Positions 42,199-51,387 of a stretch of 64,000 nt of DNA are shown here, in pieces; position 1 is the stretch's first letter, and every line of letters begins with the position of its first letter. The notes under the pieces were generated by a model, which was not told where the DNA came from, made no database searches, and saw nothing but the letters and a program-made list of their open reading frames with translations. This DNA comes from Vibrio fortis (GTDB lineage Bacteria; Pseudomonadota; Gammaproteobacteria; Enterobacterales; Vibrionaceae): NCBI RefSeq assembly GCF_000695685.1, contig NZ_JFFR01000027.1, positions 372,001 to 436,000 on the forward strand, written 5' to 3'. The translations under genes and the position numbers were made by a program.

Positions 42199-43680
42199 AT
42201 GAACTCCAACACCACTCCACTTATACGTTGCCTACTATTGTCTTGCGTTTTTTCTTCACCTCTTTCTTGGTCTCAAGACACGGATACGCAGTTTCGTATT
42301 GAACAACGAGACGCCCTGTCGGCTCAAAACAAAGAACAAGCAATACTTGAAGAAGAGAACCAGCGCGAAGCAAGCTCCCCAAAACCAGCCCAAACTGGAT
42401 ACCAGATCGACACAAACGATGTGAGTCAAGTCGCGAAAGCTCTTCATCTTGCTGTTCGTTATCGTCAATGGGTGCAAGCTAACCAGTTACTGGAAATCTA
42501 TCGACAGTTTGAACAGCCTGACCCACTGTTACTTAAATACGCTGACGGCGCAATCTCTCGAGCTAAAGGTTATCTGGAACACGCCCAACTCGCATTCGAA
42601 GACGCATTAGCCTTACAACCCAATTTTATGCCCGCGCAGTTAGAGCTAGCACGAGTCTTGTTTGAAAGTAACCAAAACCGAGATGCGCTCAATCTGTTCA
42701 ATCAAATCAAATCAAAAATACCCTCACAAAATCCGAGAGCTGCTGGGGTGATTCGAACCATCGACAGCTTTACCCAAGCGCTTATTGCTCGCGACAGCTG
42801 GAACGGGTCTGTGGCGATTGGCGGTTCTTTTAATGATAACTTAAACAGCTCTTCTGAATCCTATACCTGCCTAGTGACATCCAACACAGGTCAGTGTCTC
42901 TTTGACCGTGTTACGCCTAAAAAAGAAAAAGCATATGGGATCGATTTTGAGGCGAGTATCAATAAACGTTTCTCTTTGTCTCGACACCACGGTATTCATT
43001 TACAAGGCCTAACTTATGGCACTAACTACGGGAACAACAGTGATTACAATGAACATACCTCTCGAATCGGCTTTGGATACAGTTTTCATGATCGCCTCAA
43101 CAAAGTATCAATCGGCCCCTCTTTTGAACTAAGTCGTTACGCGAACAGCTCTGTTTATTTCAGCTCAGGAGTCAAGTTAGACTGGCTTAGAACAACCAGC
43201 CAAAACAGTGCCCTTAAATTCGAGTTCAAAGCCGACTATCAAGACTACATCCCAAGTGTACTCAGCTATCAAACAGACTGGCAGCTGGCTTCGTATCTTA
43301 CTTATTGGTACCAATTTAATCATGACCTATTGTTATTCGGTGGCATAGACTGGACAGGTAAACAGAACAAAGAACAAGTCCATGCTTACGAGTTATATGG
43401 CGGTAAAATTGGCTTGAATTCAGATGTGATTCCTTGGGTTGATCTGACACTTTTTGGATCGTTTAGACATCGTGACTACCAAGGCTTCAATAGCATTCTG
43501 AGCGAAACGCGTAGAGATAAAGAGCAAAATTACGCGATCTCTGCTTCGCTAAAAGATATCAAGTTATTCGGTGTTACCCCTTCATTGGTTTGGAATCATA
43601 AAAGAATAAAAAGCAATGTTGATTGGCTCTACACCTACCAGCAAAGTGAGATCACTATCAAGTTCACTAGGCGTTTTTAA
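42199..43680 (+). CDS. Slam-family (DUF560) outer-membrane protein exporter
   Basis: A 493-residue Slam protein, normal family length. Signal peptide near residues 1-27, periplasmic TPR helices about 75-190 (LAVRYRQWVQANQLLEIYRQF; LALQPNFMPAQLELARVLFESNQ), then a DUF560 beta-barrel of about 300 residues ending in RRF. Slam proteins (type XI secretion; NilB, Slam1/2, HsmA) move TbpB-like lipoproteins or hemophilins across the outer membrane, and the substrate gene is usually adjacent, as here. ATG 42199 was chosen over the longer frame because that would start before the terminator and lacks a signal peptide. Confidence 0.9.
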   Translation: MNSNTTPLIRCLLLSCVFSSPLSWSQDTDTQFRIEQRDALSAQNKEQAILEEENQREASSPKPAQTGYQIDTNDVSQVAKALHLAVRYRQWVQANQLLEIYRQFEQPDPLLLKYADGAISRAKGYLEHAQLAFEDALALQPNFMPAQLELARVLFESNQNRDALNLFNQIKSKIPSQNPRAAGVIRTIDSFTQALIARDSWNGSVAIGGSFNDNLNSSSESYTCLVTSNTGQCLFDRVTPKKEKAYGIDFEASINKRFSLSRHHGIHLQGLTYGTNYGNNSDYNEHTSRIGFGYSFHDRLNKVSIGPSFELSRYANSSVYFSSGVKLDWLRTTSQNSALKFEFKADYQDYIPSVLSYQTDWQLASYLTYWYQFNHDLLLFGGIDWTGKQNKEQVHAYELYGGKIGLNSDVIPWVDLTLFGSFRHRDYQGFNSILSETRRDKEQNYAISASLKDIKLFGVTPSLVWNHKRIKSNVDWLYTYQQSEITIKFTRRF

Positions 43681-43698
43681 AATAATTAAAATTTCTTT

Positions 43699-43725
43699 AC
43701 GGTTTTTTTAATTTCATTCGGTATA
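43699..43725 (+). promoter_or_regulatory. ECF promoter motif 5, before exbB
   Basis: ACGG (43699) and CGGTATA (43719), offset 20. The exbB start is 63 bases further on. Confidence 0.8.
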
Positions 43726-43787
43726 GGTAGCGACAACGTGGAAATTTATTCCACCAGCCTAATTCAATCCCTAGTGAGTGATACCTA

Positions 43788-44633
43788 ATGACAACGTTTT
43801 TTTTTCGTATCGCGTCAGTGTTTTTAATGCTGACGTTTTCCCATTATTCTTTGAGTGATACGTCGATTCAACCTATCTCCGATACTGTGATCTCAAACCA
43901 ACAGATTGCCCCACCTTCAAATCCATTGATCACCCACGATCTTTCGCCAATGGGAATGTACCATGCTGCAGATTGGATGGTTAAGTCGGTTATGATCGCT
44001 TTATTAGTCGCTTCTATTTTGAGCTGGGCAGTCTTCATTACTAAGCAGATACAGCTCGTTCTTGCTACGAAAAGAACTAAGCAACTATTAGCAACCTTAG
44101 TGACCACAGACACTCTTCAGCATGCGGAATCCGCTCTTACGCTACAAACAGGGCAAGAAGTCTCCGTAGTGACCGCTGCACAGCACGAAATCTATATGTC
44201 CAGTCAAGGCCCTGCGACTCATAACGGCATTAAAGAACGCGTTCAGTTAAGACTTGAGCGAGTTCAAGCGGAGTTAACCCGAGACATGACGTCACTGACG
44301 GGCATTTTGGCAACCATAGGTTCAGTTAGCCCATTCGTCGGCCTATTTGGTACAGTTTGGGGAATTATGAATGCGTTTATCGGCATCGCGAAAGCCAAAA
44401 GTACGACGCTTGTCGTTGTGGCCCCTGGTATAGCTGAAGCACTACTCGCAACAGCGATCGGTTTAGTTGCCGCTATTCCTGCGGTGATGATGTATAACTA
44501 TTTTTCTCGACGTATTGGACACTACAAAGCACTCCTAACAGACGTGTCTGTTGCGACCATGGTACTTGTTAGCCGAGATTGTGACCGCGATACCAATGAA
44601 GAGACGCCATCACAATTAAAGCAGGTGGTGTGA
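43788..44633 (+). CDS. exbB: TonB-system energiser ExbB
   Basis: A 281-residue inner-membrane protein of the MotA/TolQ/ExbB family. It has an N-terminal cleavable signal-like segment and periplasmic extension, then three membrane helices (about 65-85, 175-200, 215-240). The conserved TM2-TM3 block reads GLFGTVWGIMNAFIGIAKAK and PGIAEALLATAIGLVAAIPAV. With ExbD it converts proton flow into TonB motion. It starts an exbB-exbD-tonB operon that has the locus ECF motif. Confidence 0.94.
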   Translation: MTTFFFRIASVFLMLTFSHYSLSDTSIQPISDTVISNQQIAPPSNPLITHDLSPMGMYHAADWMVKSVMIALLVASILSWAVFITKQIQLVLATKRTKQLLATLVTTDTLQHAESALTLQTGQEVSVVTAAQHEIYMSSQGPATHNGIKERVQLRLERVQAELTRDMTSLTGILATIGSVSPFVGLFGTVWGIMNAFIGIAKAKSTTLVVVAPGIAEALLATAIGLVAAIPAVMMYNYFSRRIGHYKALLTDVSVATMVLVSRDCDRDTNEETPSQLKQVV

Positions 44634-44634
44634 T

Positions 44635-45057
44635 ATGGGATTTCAAACATCTTCAGACAGCGATGAACTGGTGGAAAACCACGATATCAACGTGACACCT
44701 TTGGTTGATGTAATGCTCGTTCTACTCATCATTGTGATGGTAGCAGCACCATTGGCTACCGTTAATGTGCCCGTCGATCTACCTTCATCTTCTGCTGAAG
44801 CCACACCTTTACCTGATGAACCTTTGTTCCTTACCGTTGGTAAGGGGCTAGAGCTGACATTAGGTGAGGATAAGACTTCAACGTTAGAACAGCTATCATT
44901 TGATCTTCCGCTACTTATCGAGGACCAAAATCGAAGAATTTATCTAAGAGCTGACAAAAGCGTTACGTATGACGAACTCATGAAAGTCATGAACACACTT
45001 ATACGCGCCGGATACAGCCAGATTGCGCTCGTTGGTTTAGAAACGCCGCAGGGGTAA
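44635..45057 (+). CDS. exbD: TonB-system energiser ExbD
   Basis: A 140-residue protein with one membrane helix (about 20-42) holding the essential Asp in INVTPLVDVMLVLLIIVMV, and a periplasmic ExbD/TolR domain (DLPSSSAEA, LRADKSVTYDELMKVMNTL). One base separates it from exbB, so translation is coupled. Confidence 0.95.
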   Translation: MGFQTSSDSDELVENHDINVTPLVDVMLVLLIIVMVAAPLATVNVPVDLPSSSAEATPLPDEPLFLTVGKGLELTLGEDKTSTLEQLSFDLPLLIEDQNRRIYLRADKSVTYDELMKVMNTLIRAGYSQIALVGLETPQG

Positions 45058-45062
45058 TAAGC

Positions 45063-46034
45063 ATGAGTATTTTTGCCACCTTAAGGGTCATATCACGTAA
45101 GCCTCGTCGACCTTGGTTTGTCGTCGGTTTTGTATTGAGTGTTGCCCTTCACTTATCTGCACTTGTTTATTACCTTTGGACACCTGAGTACGATTTTGCT
45201 CCGCCTCTGCAAGCTGCACCCATTAAGGTTACGATTGTTGCCCCTCTTGCGATGGCAAAAATGCAAGTAGAAGATACGGAGATAGGAGAACATCAACCTG
45301 AGATAGTTCAAGAGCAGATGATCCAAGCTGCAACGGTTGAGGAGATACAACCAATCGTCAAACCGAAAGCTGTGAAAGAGCAGCCAAAGTTCGTTGAGGT
45401 TGATAAAGCAAACGCGCTTTCATCAGCAATAAACCAAGAGGCCAAACCGGAAAAAGAGACGAAAACTAAACCCGAGGAGCCAAAACAGGTTGCGAAAACA
45501 CCTGTACCACCTAAAAGTCGTCCAGAGCCTCCCATTGTCAAAAAGACGAAACCTAAAGTCACCCCCGATCCCCAAAAGGCGATTGTGAAACCCGTTCCGA
45601 TTCAGAAACCGCGTCCAATCAGTGATGATCTCAAAGACCAGCAACAAATCGTGCAAACAGCAAAATCTCAACCTAATTTAATGGCTAAAAATAGCCAGCA
45701 GCAAGCGAGTGCGCTTCGGGTTGGACAACTTTCTGAAGCAGGAAAAGCGGCTAAAATTAGTTGGCAGCAAGCACTTCATGCACATCTTGAGCGAGAAAAG
45801 CGTTACCCCAGAAAAGCGAAACGCATGAAGAAGAAAGGCATGCCTGTTATCAAATTTACAATGGATCGCCAAGGTAATGTGATTGACGTCGTGTTGGTTA
45901 AAAGTTCGGGTACCCTTTCGTTAGATAACGAAGCTGTCGACCTTGTTTACCGCGCTCAACCATTAGTTAAACCCCCGACGAGCATAACTGGTACACGCTT
46001 AAGCCTTACTCTTCCAATCAACTTTAGCTTCTGA
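45063..46034 (+). CDS. tonB: TonB protein
   Basis: A 323-residue TonB. One membrane anchor (about 18-40, FVLSVALHLSALVYYL), a long Lys/Pro/Glu linker across the periplasm (about 70-220), and a C-terminal TonB domain (about 240-323: RYPRKAKRMKKKG, VIKFTMDRQGNVIDVVLVKSSG). It lies five bases after exbD. A private TonB for the locus receptor is likely. There is no TtpC, so this is not a TonB2-type vibrio system. Confidence 0.94.
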   Translation: MSIFATLRVISRKPRRPWFVVGFVLSVALHLSALVYYLWTPEYDFAPPLQAAPIKVTIVAPLAMAKMQVEDTEIGEHQPEIVQEQMIQAATVEEIQPIVKPKAVKEQPKFVEVDKANALSSAINQEAKPEKETKTKPEEPKQVAKTPVPPKSRPEPPIVKKTKPKVTPDPQKAIVKPVPIQKPRPISDDLKDQQQIVQTAKSQPNLMAKNSQQQASALRVGQLSEAGKAAKISWQQALHAHLEREKRYPRKAKRMKKKGMPVIKFTMDRQGNVIDVVLVKSSGTLSLDNEAVDLVYRAQPLVKPPTSITGTRLSLTLPINFSF

Positions 46035-46135
46035 GTCATTTGTATTTGAAGTATTAGCATCGCAGGTTCGAGCTTCAACCCCTTACTCATACTCTCAAAC
46101 GCCCAAATGCTCGAACTCAGGCGCTATAAAACAAC

Positions 46136-46160
46136 AAAGCCACTCGTTGAAGTGGCTTTG
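46136..46160. terminator. Bidirectional terminator between tonB and dld
   Basis: AAAGCCACT and AGTGGCTTT with a six-base loop, closing the convergent tonB operon and dld. Confidence 0.8.
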
Positions 46161-46196
46161 TATATTAACAACCAAAAATGTTTCGGTTAGAGCTCG

Positions 46197-47909
46197 TTAA
46201 GCACAGCAGTTACAATTACGGCGATACTTGTCCATTTTACCGATACCTGGGTTAAAGGTATTGGTTGGATCGAGCTGATGGTAGAACTTCTGTAGTGAGT
46301 TTTCTGCTTCGTACAAGTGTCCTACGTTGTGTTCCGCTGGGTATTTTGCGCCACGGCTATTCAAGTGTTCTAACATCAATCTCTTCATGCGTTTTGTGTC
46401 TGTTCCCTTTTTGAAGATGTAATCTTGGTGGAAGACAAAACACATAAAGTGACCGTAATAGAGGGGCATCACAAGGTTATCTGTCACCTCTTGTGGAAGT
46501 GTTTCTAACCACTCCTCTTCGTTACGTCGTAACGCAATATCGAGTGCGACAATGTCCTCTACTTCATTTCGATGGATGGTTTCGTAACGAATCGCCGCTC
46601 CTGCTGCTGCAAAACGATTCAGGTACGCTTTCTTACCTTCTTCTGCGGTACACTCAAAGTAATCTTGGTCTGGTTCTGCTGCCCACACCTCTTTAAGGTA
46701 TTTCTTAGCCTCATCAATACCGCCATCACTCATCTTTAAGATCAAGTGGTGCTCGTATTTGTCACGATAATCTAGCAACCTTTGTGGTAAATGTTGCGGG
46801 AACACCTTACTCGCATAGTACAAGATCGTATCTGGAAGATGTTTACTAACAAACGGGATTCGCTCTAAGGTATTTTCAACCTTGGCTTTTAAAGCAAACA
46901 TCTTTGGTAAGTTGTCCGTACCAAGATGGTCGATGGATAGGAATACATCTTTGCCATACTTCTCCGCCATATTAAAAATATCACGGTGCATGTACTCGCC
47001 CATTTCAGGCAGATTCTCAAACTGAGTCAAAAAGTCTTTGCGTAGCTGAGTGAGTTTCGCCGGATCATTTGTACCAAGATAAAAGACCTGCTCTTTGTCA
47101 GGTACTGGGTAGCTATCAACACGAACTGCAAAAACACCAAGCTTACCGGCACAGCCGCTGGCTTCAAACAGTCGGCGATCATCCGCATTGAATCGTGAAG
47201 GAATGTCAGAGGTCACTTCTCTCACGCGCTCGTCATACTCTTTGTCAGAAGCCATGCGATCATCATGAACCACTTTGCTTGGGTCGAAGTTTCCGTTCTG
47301 AATGTTTTGCAAGATTTCCTCTGGTGTCTCGCCAAGACCATCAATGCCTAAATGGTTAACTAAATGAAGTTTGCCGTCTTTATCGACTTGAGCGAATATC
47401 GCAAGCTCAGTGTAGGCAGGGCCACGCTTCACTAACGCGCCACCTGAGTTGTTCGCGATACCGCCAACCACTGTCGCACCTAAAGAAGAAGAACCGATAA
47501 CAGAGTGTGGTGCGCGGTTAACCGTTTTTAGTGATTTTTCTAGGGAGTGTAAACTCGCACCCGGTAGACAAACTGCTTGCTTGCCACCATCAAGAAGGTG
47601 GATCTGTTTCATTTTAGTGATATTGATAACGACAACATCGCGATCATAATCGTTACCGCTTGGTGCAGAACCTTCTGTTAAACCGGTTTTAGCAGCCTGC
47701 ATAATGATGATGCAGTTAGCTTCGACACATTGCTTAATAACTTTCCACTGCTCTACCAAGGTATTTGGAAAGACAACGGCCAGTGCAGAGCCACCACCAG
47801 AGCGAAAGCCCGAACGGTAATACTTGGTTTTGATATCGTCGGTTAACACATTGTCATCACCCACGATTACCTTGAATTGATCAATCAGCTGCTTTTGTTT
47901 CATATCCAT
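46197..47909 (-). CDS. dld: D-lactate dehydrogenase (quinone-dependent, FAD)
   Basis: A 570-residue peripheral membrane flavoenzyme that oxidises D-lactate to pyruvate and feeds electrons to quinone; E. coli Dld is 571. The FAD_binding_4 part contains MQAAKTGLTEGS, GNDYDRDVVVIN, PHSVIGSSSLGATVVGGIANNSGG (cited in blocks), and the C-terminal part YGHFMCFVFHQDYI and YPAEHNVGHLYEA. The C-terminus NCNCCA is Cys-rich and not in the E. coli protein. An ATG two codons in is an alternative start. Confidence 0.96.
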   Translation of the reverse strand: MDMKQKQLIDQFKVIVGDDNVLTDDIKTKYYRSGFRSGGGSALAVVFPNTLVEQWKVIKQCVEANCIIIMQAAKTGLTEGSAPSGNDYDRDVVVINITKMKQIHLLDGGKQAVCLPGASLHSLEKSLKTVNRAPHSVIGSSSLGATVVGGIANNSGGALVKRGPAYTELAIFAQVDKDGKLHLVNHLGIDGLGETPEEILQNIQNGNFDPSKVVHDDRMASDKEYDERVREVTSDIPSRFNADDRRLFEASGCAGKLGVFAVRVDSYPVPDKEQVFYLGTNDPAKLTQLRKDFLTQFENLPEMGEYMHRDIFNMAEKYGKDVFLSIDHLGTDNLPKMFALKAKVENTLERIPFVSKHLPDTILYYASKVFPQHLPQRLLDYRDKYEHHLILKMSDGGIDEAKKYLKEVWAAEPDQDYFECTAEEGKKAYLNRFAAAGAAIRYETIHRNEVEDIVALDIALRRNEEEWLETLPQEVTDNLVMPLYYGHFMCFVFHQDYIFKKGTDTKRMKRLMLEHLNSRGAKYPAEHNVGHLYEAENSLQKFYHQLDPTNTFNPGIGKMDKYRRNCNCCA

Positions 47910-48429
47910 ATCTCTAATTATTATGCCCAGCCACTATAAGCAGCCTGTTATACAGCGTCTACGCTGCTGATCTCGCCAACACTATCCAAAATTAAGCTTA
48001 TTTTTAATAAAGCTAATATTTTCATTAAGTTAACAAAAACAAACTTCAAAGTTTGAGCAAGAAACAGATTGTTTCTTTATGGAAACAATATCAAAACCAT
48101 ACATTAACAGCTGCGTCACACATCCAGTTATTGCAAATGCATGTCTTGCAACTGCTTATAATCTAGACGCTAAGTGAGAGGCTAAGCATGAGATGCAGAG
48201 CAAAAGATAATCAATGGGAGGAACAATCACTCAGCGACAATGTAATATCAAAGGAAAGATGCCGTTGACCGTGAAGTTTCGCAAAGTGAAATGTCGCAAA
48301 GTAAAGTTTCGCTAAGTGAAGTATAAAGATGTTGGGGCTTGTTTAGGTTTTAGCTGCCTATTTAAACATTACCAGAATAGCTAGACATTGCCTGAATCGT
48401 TAGACTTTGCCTAGAGACTTACATAATGC
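47910..48429. other. Intergenic region upstream of dld with short repeats
   Basis: 520 bases without a gene. It contains the dld promoter side, the 15-base tandem repeats (48271-48327) and the 19-base repeats (48382-48432) listed separately. Confidence 0.6.
48271..48327. repeat. 15-base tandem repeat, nearly four copies
   Basis: Units start at 48271, 48286, 48301 and 48316 (GTGAAGTTTCGCAAA, GTGAAATGTCGCAAA, GTAAAGTTTCGCTAA, then a partial). The period is exact. A multiple of three, but no frame around it is coding. Confidence 0.85.
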
Positions 48430-48432
48430 CTA
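48382..48432. repeat. 19-base degenerate repeat after the LysR gene
   Basis: TAGACATTGCCT (48382) and TAGACTTTGCCT (48401), then ATAATGCCTAGA near 48424. It runs up to the LysR stop codon. Confidence 0.55.
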
Positions 48433-49332
48433 GAACTGATGGCTACGCTTTTGAAACCCTTGGTACAAGTGTTCAATAAAACGCTTCACCTTTTCAGGTT
48501 GCTGACGCGTGTAAGGGTAAACCGCATAAATACCTAAGCACTTGGCTGTTTGTCCTTGAAAAAGTTGGATTAAACGCCCCTGCTCTAAATCATCATGAAT
48601 CAAGACTCTAGGTACGTAAATGATCCCTTGCCCTAACAAAGCCACATTTCTTAGTGCCGATGAATTGTTAGTACACAAGTTACCATCTACTTTGACTTGG
48701 TAAAGTTCGTCGCCCGCTTTAAAGGCCCACTCTTTTGCCCCAGTCTCTTGATAGGAGTACGCCAAACAGTTGTGTTTGACCAACTCTTGAGGGGAATCTG
48801 GTTTGCCATTTACGGCGAGATACTTAGGAGAAGCACATACGACCCAGTGTGCATCCACCAGCTTACGAGCAATGAGACTCGAGTCTGGCAGCACACCGGT
48901 TCGAATAGCAAGATCGAAGCGATCGTTAACGATATCGACAAAACGATTGTCGAGATCCATGTCTATATTGATGTCTGGGTAACGTTCGTTAAATTCAGCA
49001 ATTACCCCCGGTAAAATGAGCTCCCCAGAGATGGTCGGTACAGTAATCTTGATGCTACCGGACAAGCTCTGACCTAGGCCAACGATCGATTCTTCTGCTG
49101 TTGCAACAGCCTGATAAACGCGTTTTGCTTGTTCATAAAACGACTGGCCCGCTTCGCTCAGCTTAATACTGCGTGTCGTTCGATAGAGAAGTTGCACACC
49201 GAGATCTTGTTCTAACTTAGCAATGCGCTTGCTCACCACCGACTTGGTCAACTGCATCTGTTTTGCAGCGCCACTAAAAGAGCCTTGCTCGATTAAGTGA
49301 TAAAAGATGATGTAATCGTCTGTACTTCTCAT
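48430..49332 (-). CDS. LysR-family transcriptional regulator
   Basis: A 300-residue LysR protein: winged helix at residues about 3-62 (FYHLIEQGSFSGAAKQMQLTKSVVSKRIAKLEQ, cited by its core GSFSGAAKQM and VVSKRIAKLE), then a periplasmic-binding-like effector domain (SGSIKITVPTISGELILPGVI; later VCASPKYLAVNGKP). It belongs to the large YafC/DsdC-unlike group with the TTRSIKLSEAG linker. ATG 49332 has GAGAG upstream. No divergent partner is present; targets are unknown. Confidence 0.9.
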   Translation of the reverse strand: MRSTDDYIIFYHLIEQGSFSGAAKQMQLTKSVVSKRIAKLEQDLGVQLLYRTTRSIKLSEAGQSFYEQAKRVYQAVATAEESIVGLGQSLSGSIKITVPTISGELILPGVIAEFNERYPDINIDMDLDNRFVDIVNDRFDLAIRTGVLPDSSLIARKLVDAHWVVCASPKYLAVNGKPDSPQELVKHNCLAYSYQETGAKEWAFKAGDELYQVKVDGNLCTNNSSALRNVALLGQGIIYVPRVLIHDDLEQGRLIQLFQGQTAKCLGIYAVYPYTRQQPEKVKRFIEHLYQGFQKRSHQF

Positions 49333-49438
49333 GGACTCTCGCAAGCTTGTTGATAACAAGGTAATTTTAGGTGCTTTTAATTAAAAAAGCTGACCCTAAT
49401 CTCACACTTGTTCAGCTCGGAGCACAAAATTTAGATAT

Positions 49439-49460
49439 AAAAAAAGCCAGCATAGCTGAC
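49439..49460 (-). terminator. Terminator of tRNA-Cys 1
   Basis: On the minus strand GTCAGC and GCTGGC around TAT, then a run of T. Confidence 0.85.
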
Positions 49461-49481
49461 CAATCTGATGTGATAGTGAAA

Positions 49482-49555
49482 TGGAGGCGCCTCCCGGAGT
49501 CGAACCGAGGTCCACGGATTTGCAATCCGCTGCATAGCCACTCTGCCAAGGCGCC
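49482..49555 (-). tRNA. tRNA-Cys(GCA), copy 1
   Basis: 74 bases including the encoded CCA. The acceptor stem GGCGCCT/AGGCGCC, D arm, anticodon loop TTGCAAA (anticodon GCA) and T loop GGTTCGACTCC all fold normally. It has its own promoter and terminator. Confidence 0.97.
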
Positions 49556-49650
49556 TTTGAGCTTTATTGTTATCTTAGGGAGCTTGTATAAAACCATCTC
49601 CTATAACAATCTTGCCGTGTTCTTACACTCTCTGTGCGAGAACGGGACGT

Positions 49651-49678
49651 ACTATAGCGCCTATAAAAATTGAGTCAA
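49651..49678 (-). promoter_or_regulatory. Promoter of tRNA-Cys 1
   Basis: On the minus strand TTGACT, 16 bases, TATAGT, followed by a GC-rich discriminator of the stable-RNA type (ACGTCCCGTTCTCGC). Confidence 0.85.
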
Positions 49679-49827
49679 CCGTTGCCTAAACTTTACTGTC
49701 TCGTTCGCTGACGCTTTGAACTATTCTTGAACAAAATAAGCGCACACAGCTTTTCAGGCTCAACTCTTCGTTTTAGTTTTCATGGATATTTCACAATTGC
49801 CCACTAAGGTAAGAAGTAAAGGGACGA

Positions 49828-50628
49828 TTGGAATCAAGTTTGAAACCACTTAAAAGATACCAGTATGAAAGGTATGCCGTTTTATGCAATCTCGCATACC
49901 CAAGAGTGTTCAAACAGACACGCTATGGCTTTGACCCAAACGGACAACGAATCATCAAAAATCAATTCGGTAAAACCATGATCCGAGTGCTGTGGAGTGA
50001 AGCGGAAACTGAGGTTATTGTGGTGCTTAAAGGCTCTCATAGCCTAAGTGATTGGCTGTTGAACTTCGCGTTATGGACAAGAAGCTGTAAATCCATTGGG
50101 CTCAACTACCGTATCCACGCGGGGTTTTATCATCTTCTGTTTCAAGAGAGTCAACCCAGTAGAAACGACGACACGCTCGGCGCTTCAGTCTTCGAACGTT
50201 TAGAAACAACACTCGCGCCACTCATCGAAAAAGGCAAGAGAGTTACCATCACCGGCCACTCTTCCGGTGGAGCGATTGGCTGCGTTTTCGCTGATTACCT
50301 GAATCACAAATACCCTAAGAGCATTAAACGTGTCGTGACGTTTGGCCAACCCGCAATTGGCAACTGGCAATTCAAGCAGCGCTATTCTCTTAACAAGAAG
50401 ACCTACCGTATCTGCTGTGATTTAGACATTGTGACTTTCATGCCGCCGATTCCCCTTATCTATTGGCACGCAGGCAGAATGCTCTGGCTTTACAACGGTC
50501 GAATCTATGAGAACACCCCAACCCTAATTCGCTTTGGGCGCTCGCTATTAAGCTGGGTGATTCGTCCCTTCTCGTATCACTTAATGAGTAAATACATTCG
50601 CAACAAAGATTTTTTTGATCAGAGATAA
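49828..50628 (+). CDS. Class 3 lipase-like alpha/beta hydrolase
   Basis: A 266-residue protein with the lipase nucleophile elbow GHSSGG (about residue 148), a later Asp in CDLDIVTFMPP and a His near IYWHAGR, the expected triad order for lipase class 3. VIVVLKGSHSLSDWLLNF is the oxyanion-side segment. No signal peptide is visible, so it may be cytosolic or membrane-associated. A TTG start at 49828 is supported by AAAGGGAC just upstream; no ATG in frame fits. It stands alone; the substrate is unknown. Confidence 0.8.
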   Translation: MESSLKPLKRYQYERYAVLCNLAYPRVFKQTRYGFDPNGQRIIKNQFGKTMIRVLWSEAETEVIVVLKGSHSLSDWLLNFALWTRSCKSIGLNYRIHAGFYHLLFQESQPSRNDDTLGASVFERLETTLAPLIEKGKRVTITGHSSGGAIGCVFADYLNHKYPKSIKRVVTFGQPAIGNWQFKQRYSLNKKTYRICCDLDIVTFMPPIPLIYWHAGRMLWLYNGRIYENTPTLIRFGRSLLSWVIRPFSYHLMSKYIRNKDFFDQR

Positions 50629-50668
50629 ATGCACGAATGCTCTACTCGAGTCTTAACTTTATCACTGC

Positions 50669-51178
50669 CTAACAGTTGATCGACGCGTAGTAGATATCTG
50701 ACTGAGTAGTAAACTCAAACATGAATTGATACGTCTTGCCATGACTGTCTGACACAGAGATCATCAGTTGATTCGGATTGTCAGTAAGCTGGAAAGCATT
50801 TGACGAGTACCAAGTGCGATACACCCCATCATGTAAGTATTTCGACGTTAAAGTCAGTGATTCAGATTCCTCATTTAATTGAACGTCATTACTGATAACG
50901 GCATTTAGCTTCAAATGGTCGCTGTCCTGTGGAGACTCTAATCCAAAGTTCACCATCAGTGTCTTTTCTGAGGACAAGCTAGGATAAACTCGTACTGTGA
51001 TATCCCCGACGGCCTGCTCAAGAGCATCATATTTCGCTTTATGATAACCACACCCAGAACTTGCTGTCTCTGCTTGTCCTGCTTGCACAATGGGCTTGTA
51101 GTAGTCTCGTGTTGTTGGATAAAGCACACAACCAGTTAGCATGGTAATCAATGACATGGTGACGAGTTTTTTGAACAT
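50669..51178 (-). CDS. Hypothetical lipoprotein, 169 residues
   Basis: A signal peptide with lipobox LTGC (residues 14-17) anchors a 150-residue periplasmic or outer-membrane-facing domain rich in beta-strands. Two further Cys (residue 43 and the last residue) could form a disulfide. I recognise no family. It is convergent with the lipase-like gene, 40 bases away. Confidence 0.75.
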   Translation of the reverse strand: MFKKLVTMSLITMLTGCVLYPTTRDYYKPIVQAGQAETASSGCGYHKAKYDALEQAVGDITVRVYPSLSSEKTLMVNFGLESPQDSDHLKLNAVISNDVQLNEESESLTLTSKYLHDGVYRTWYSSNAFQLTDNPNQLMISVSDSHGKTYQFMFEFTTQSDIYYASINC

Positions 51179-51353
51179 TCACTATTCCTTTTCTTGGTAA
51201 CCAAACAATTATGAACAGTGTTTTATTATAATGCTCGATTTAGTTACACACGCTTACAACCACACCGTTTTGAAACGTGTTATTGGGTAAAGTTGCTTAA
51301 GGACGGATTCAATAGCTAGAAATAGCAAGATACGTTTATGGAAATTCAGACAC

Positions 51354-51376
51354 AAAAAAACCAGCGCTGGGCTGGT
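51354..51376 (-). terminator. Terminator of the tRNA-Leu/tRNA-Cys operon
   Basis: ACCAGC and GCTGGT around five bases with a seven-T run on the minus strand. It is copied almost exactly at 31189-31210. Confidence 0.88.
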
Positions 51377-51387
51377 CTTTTGTAATT

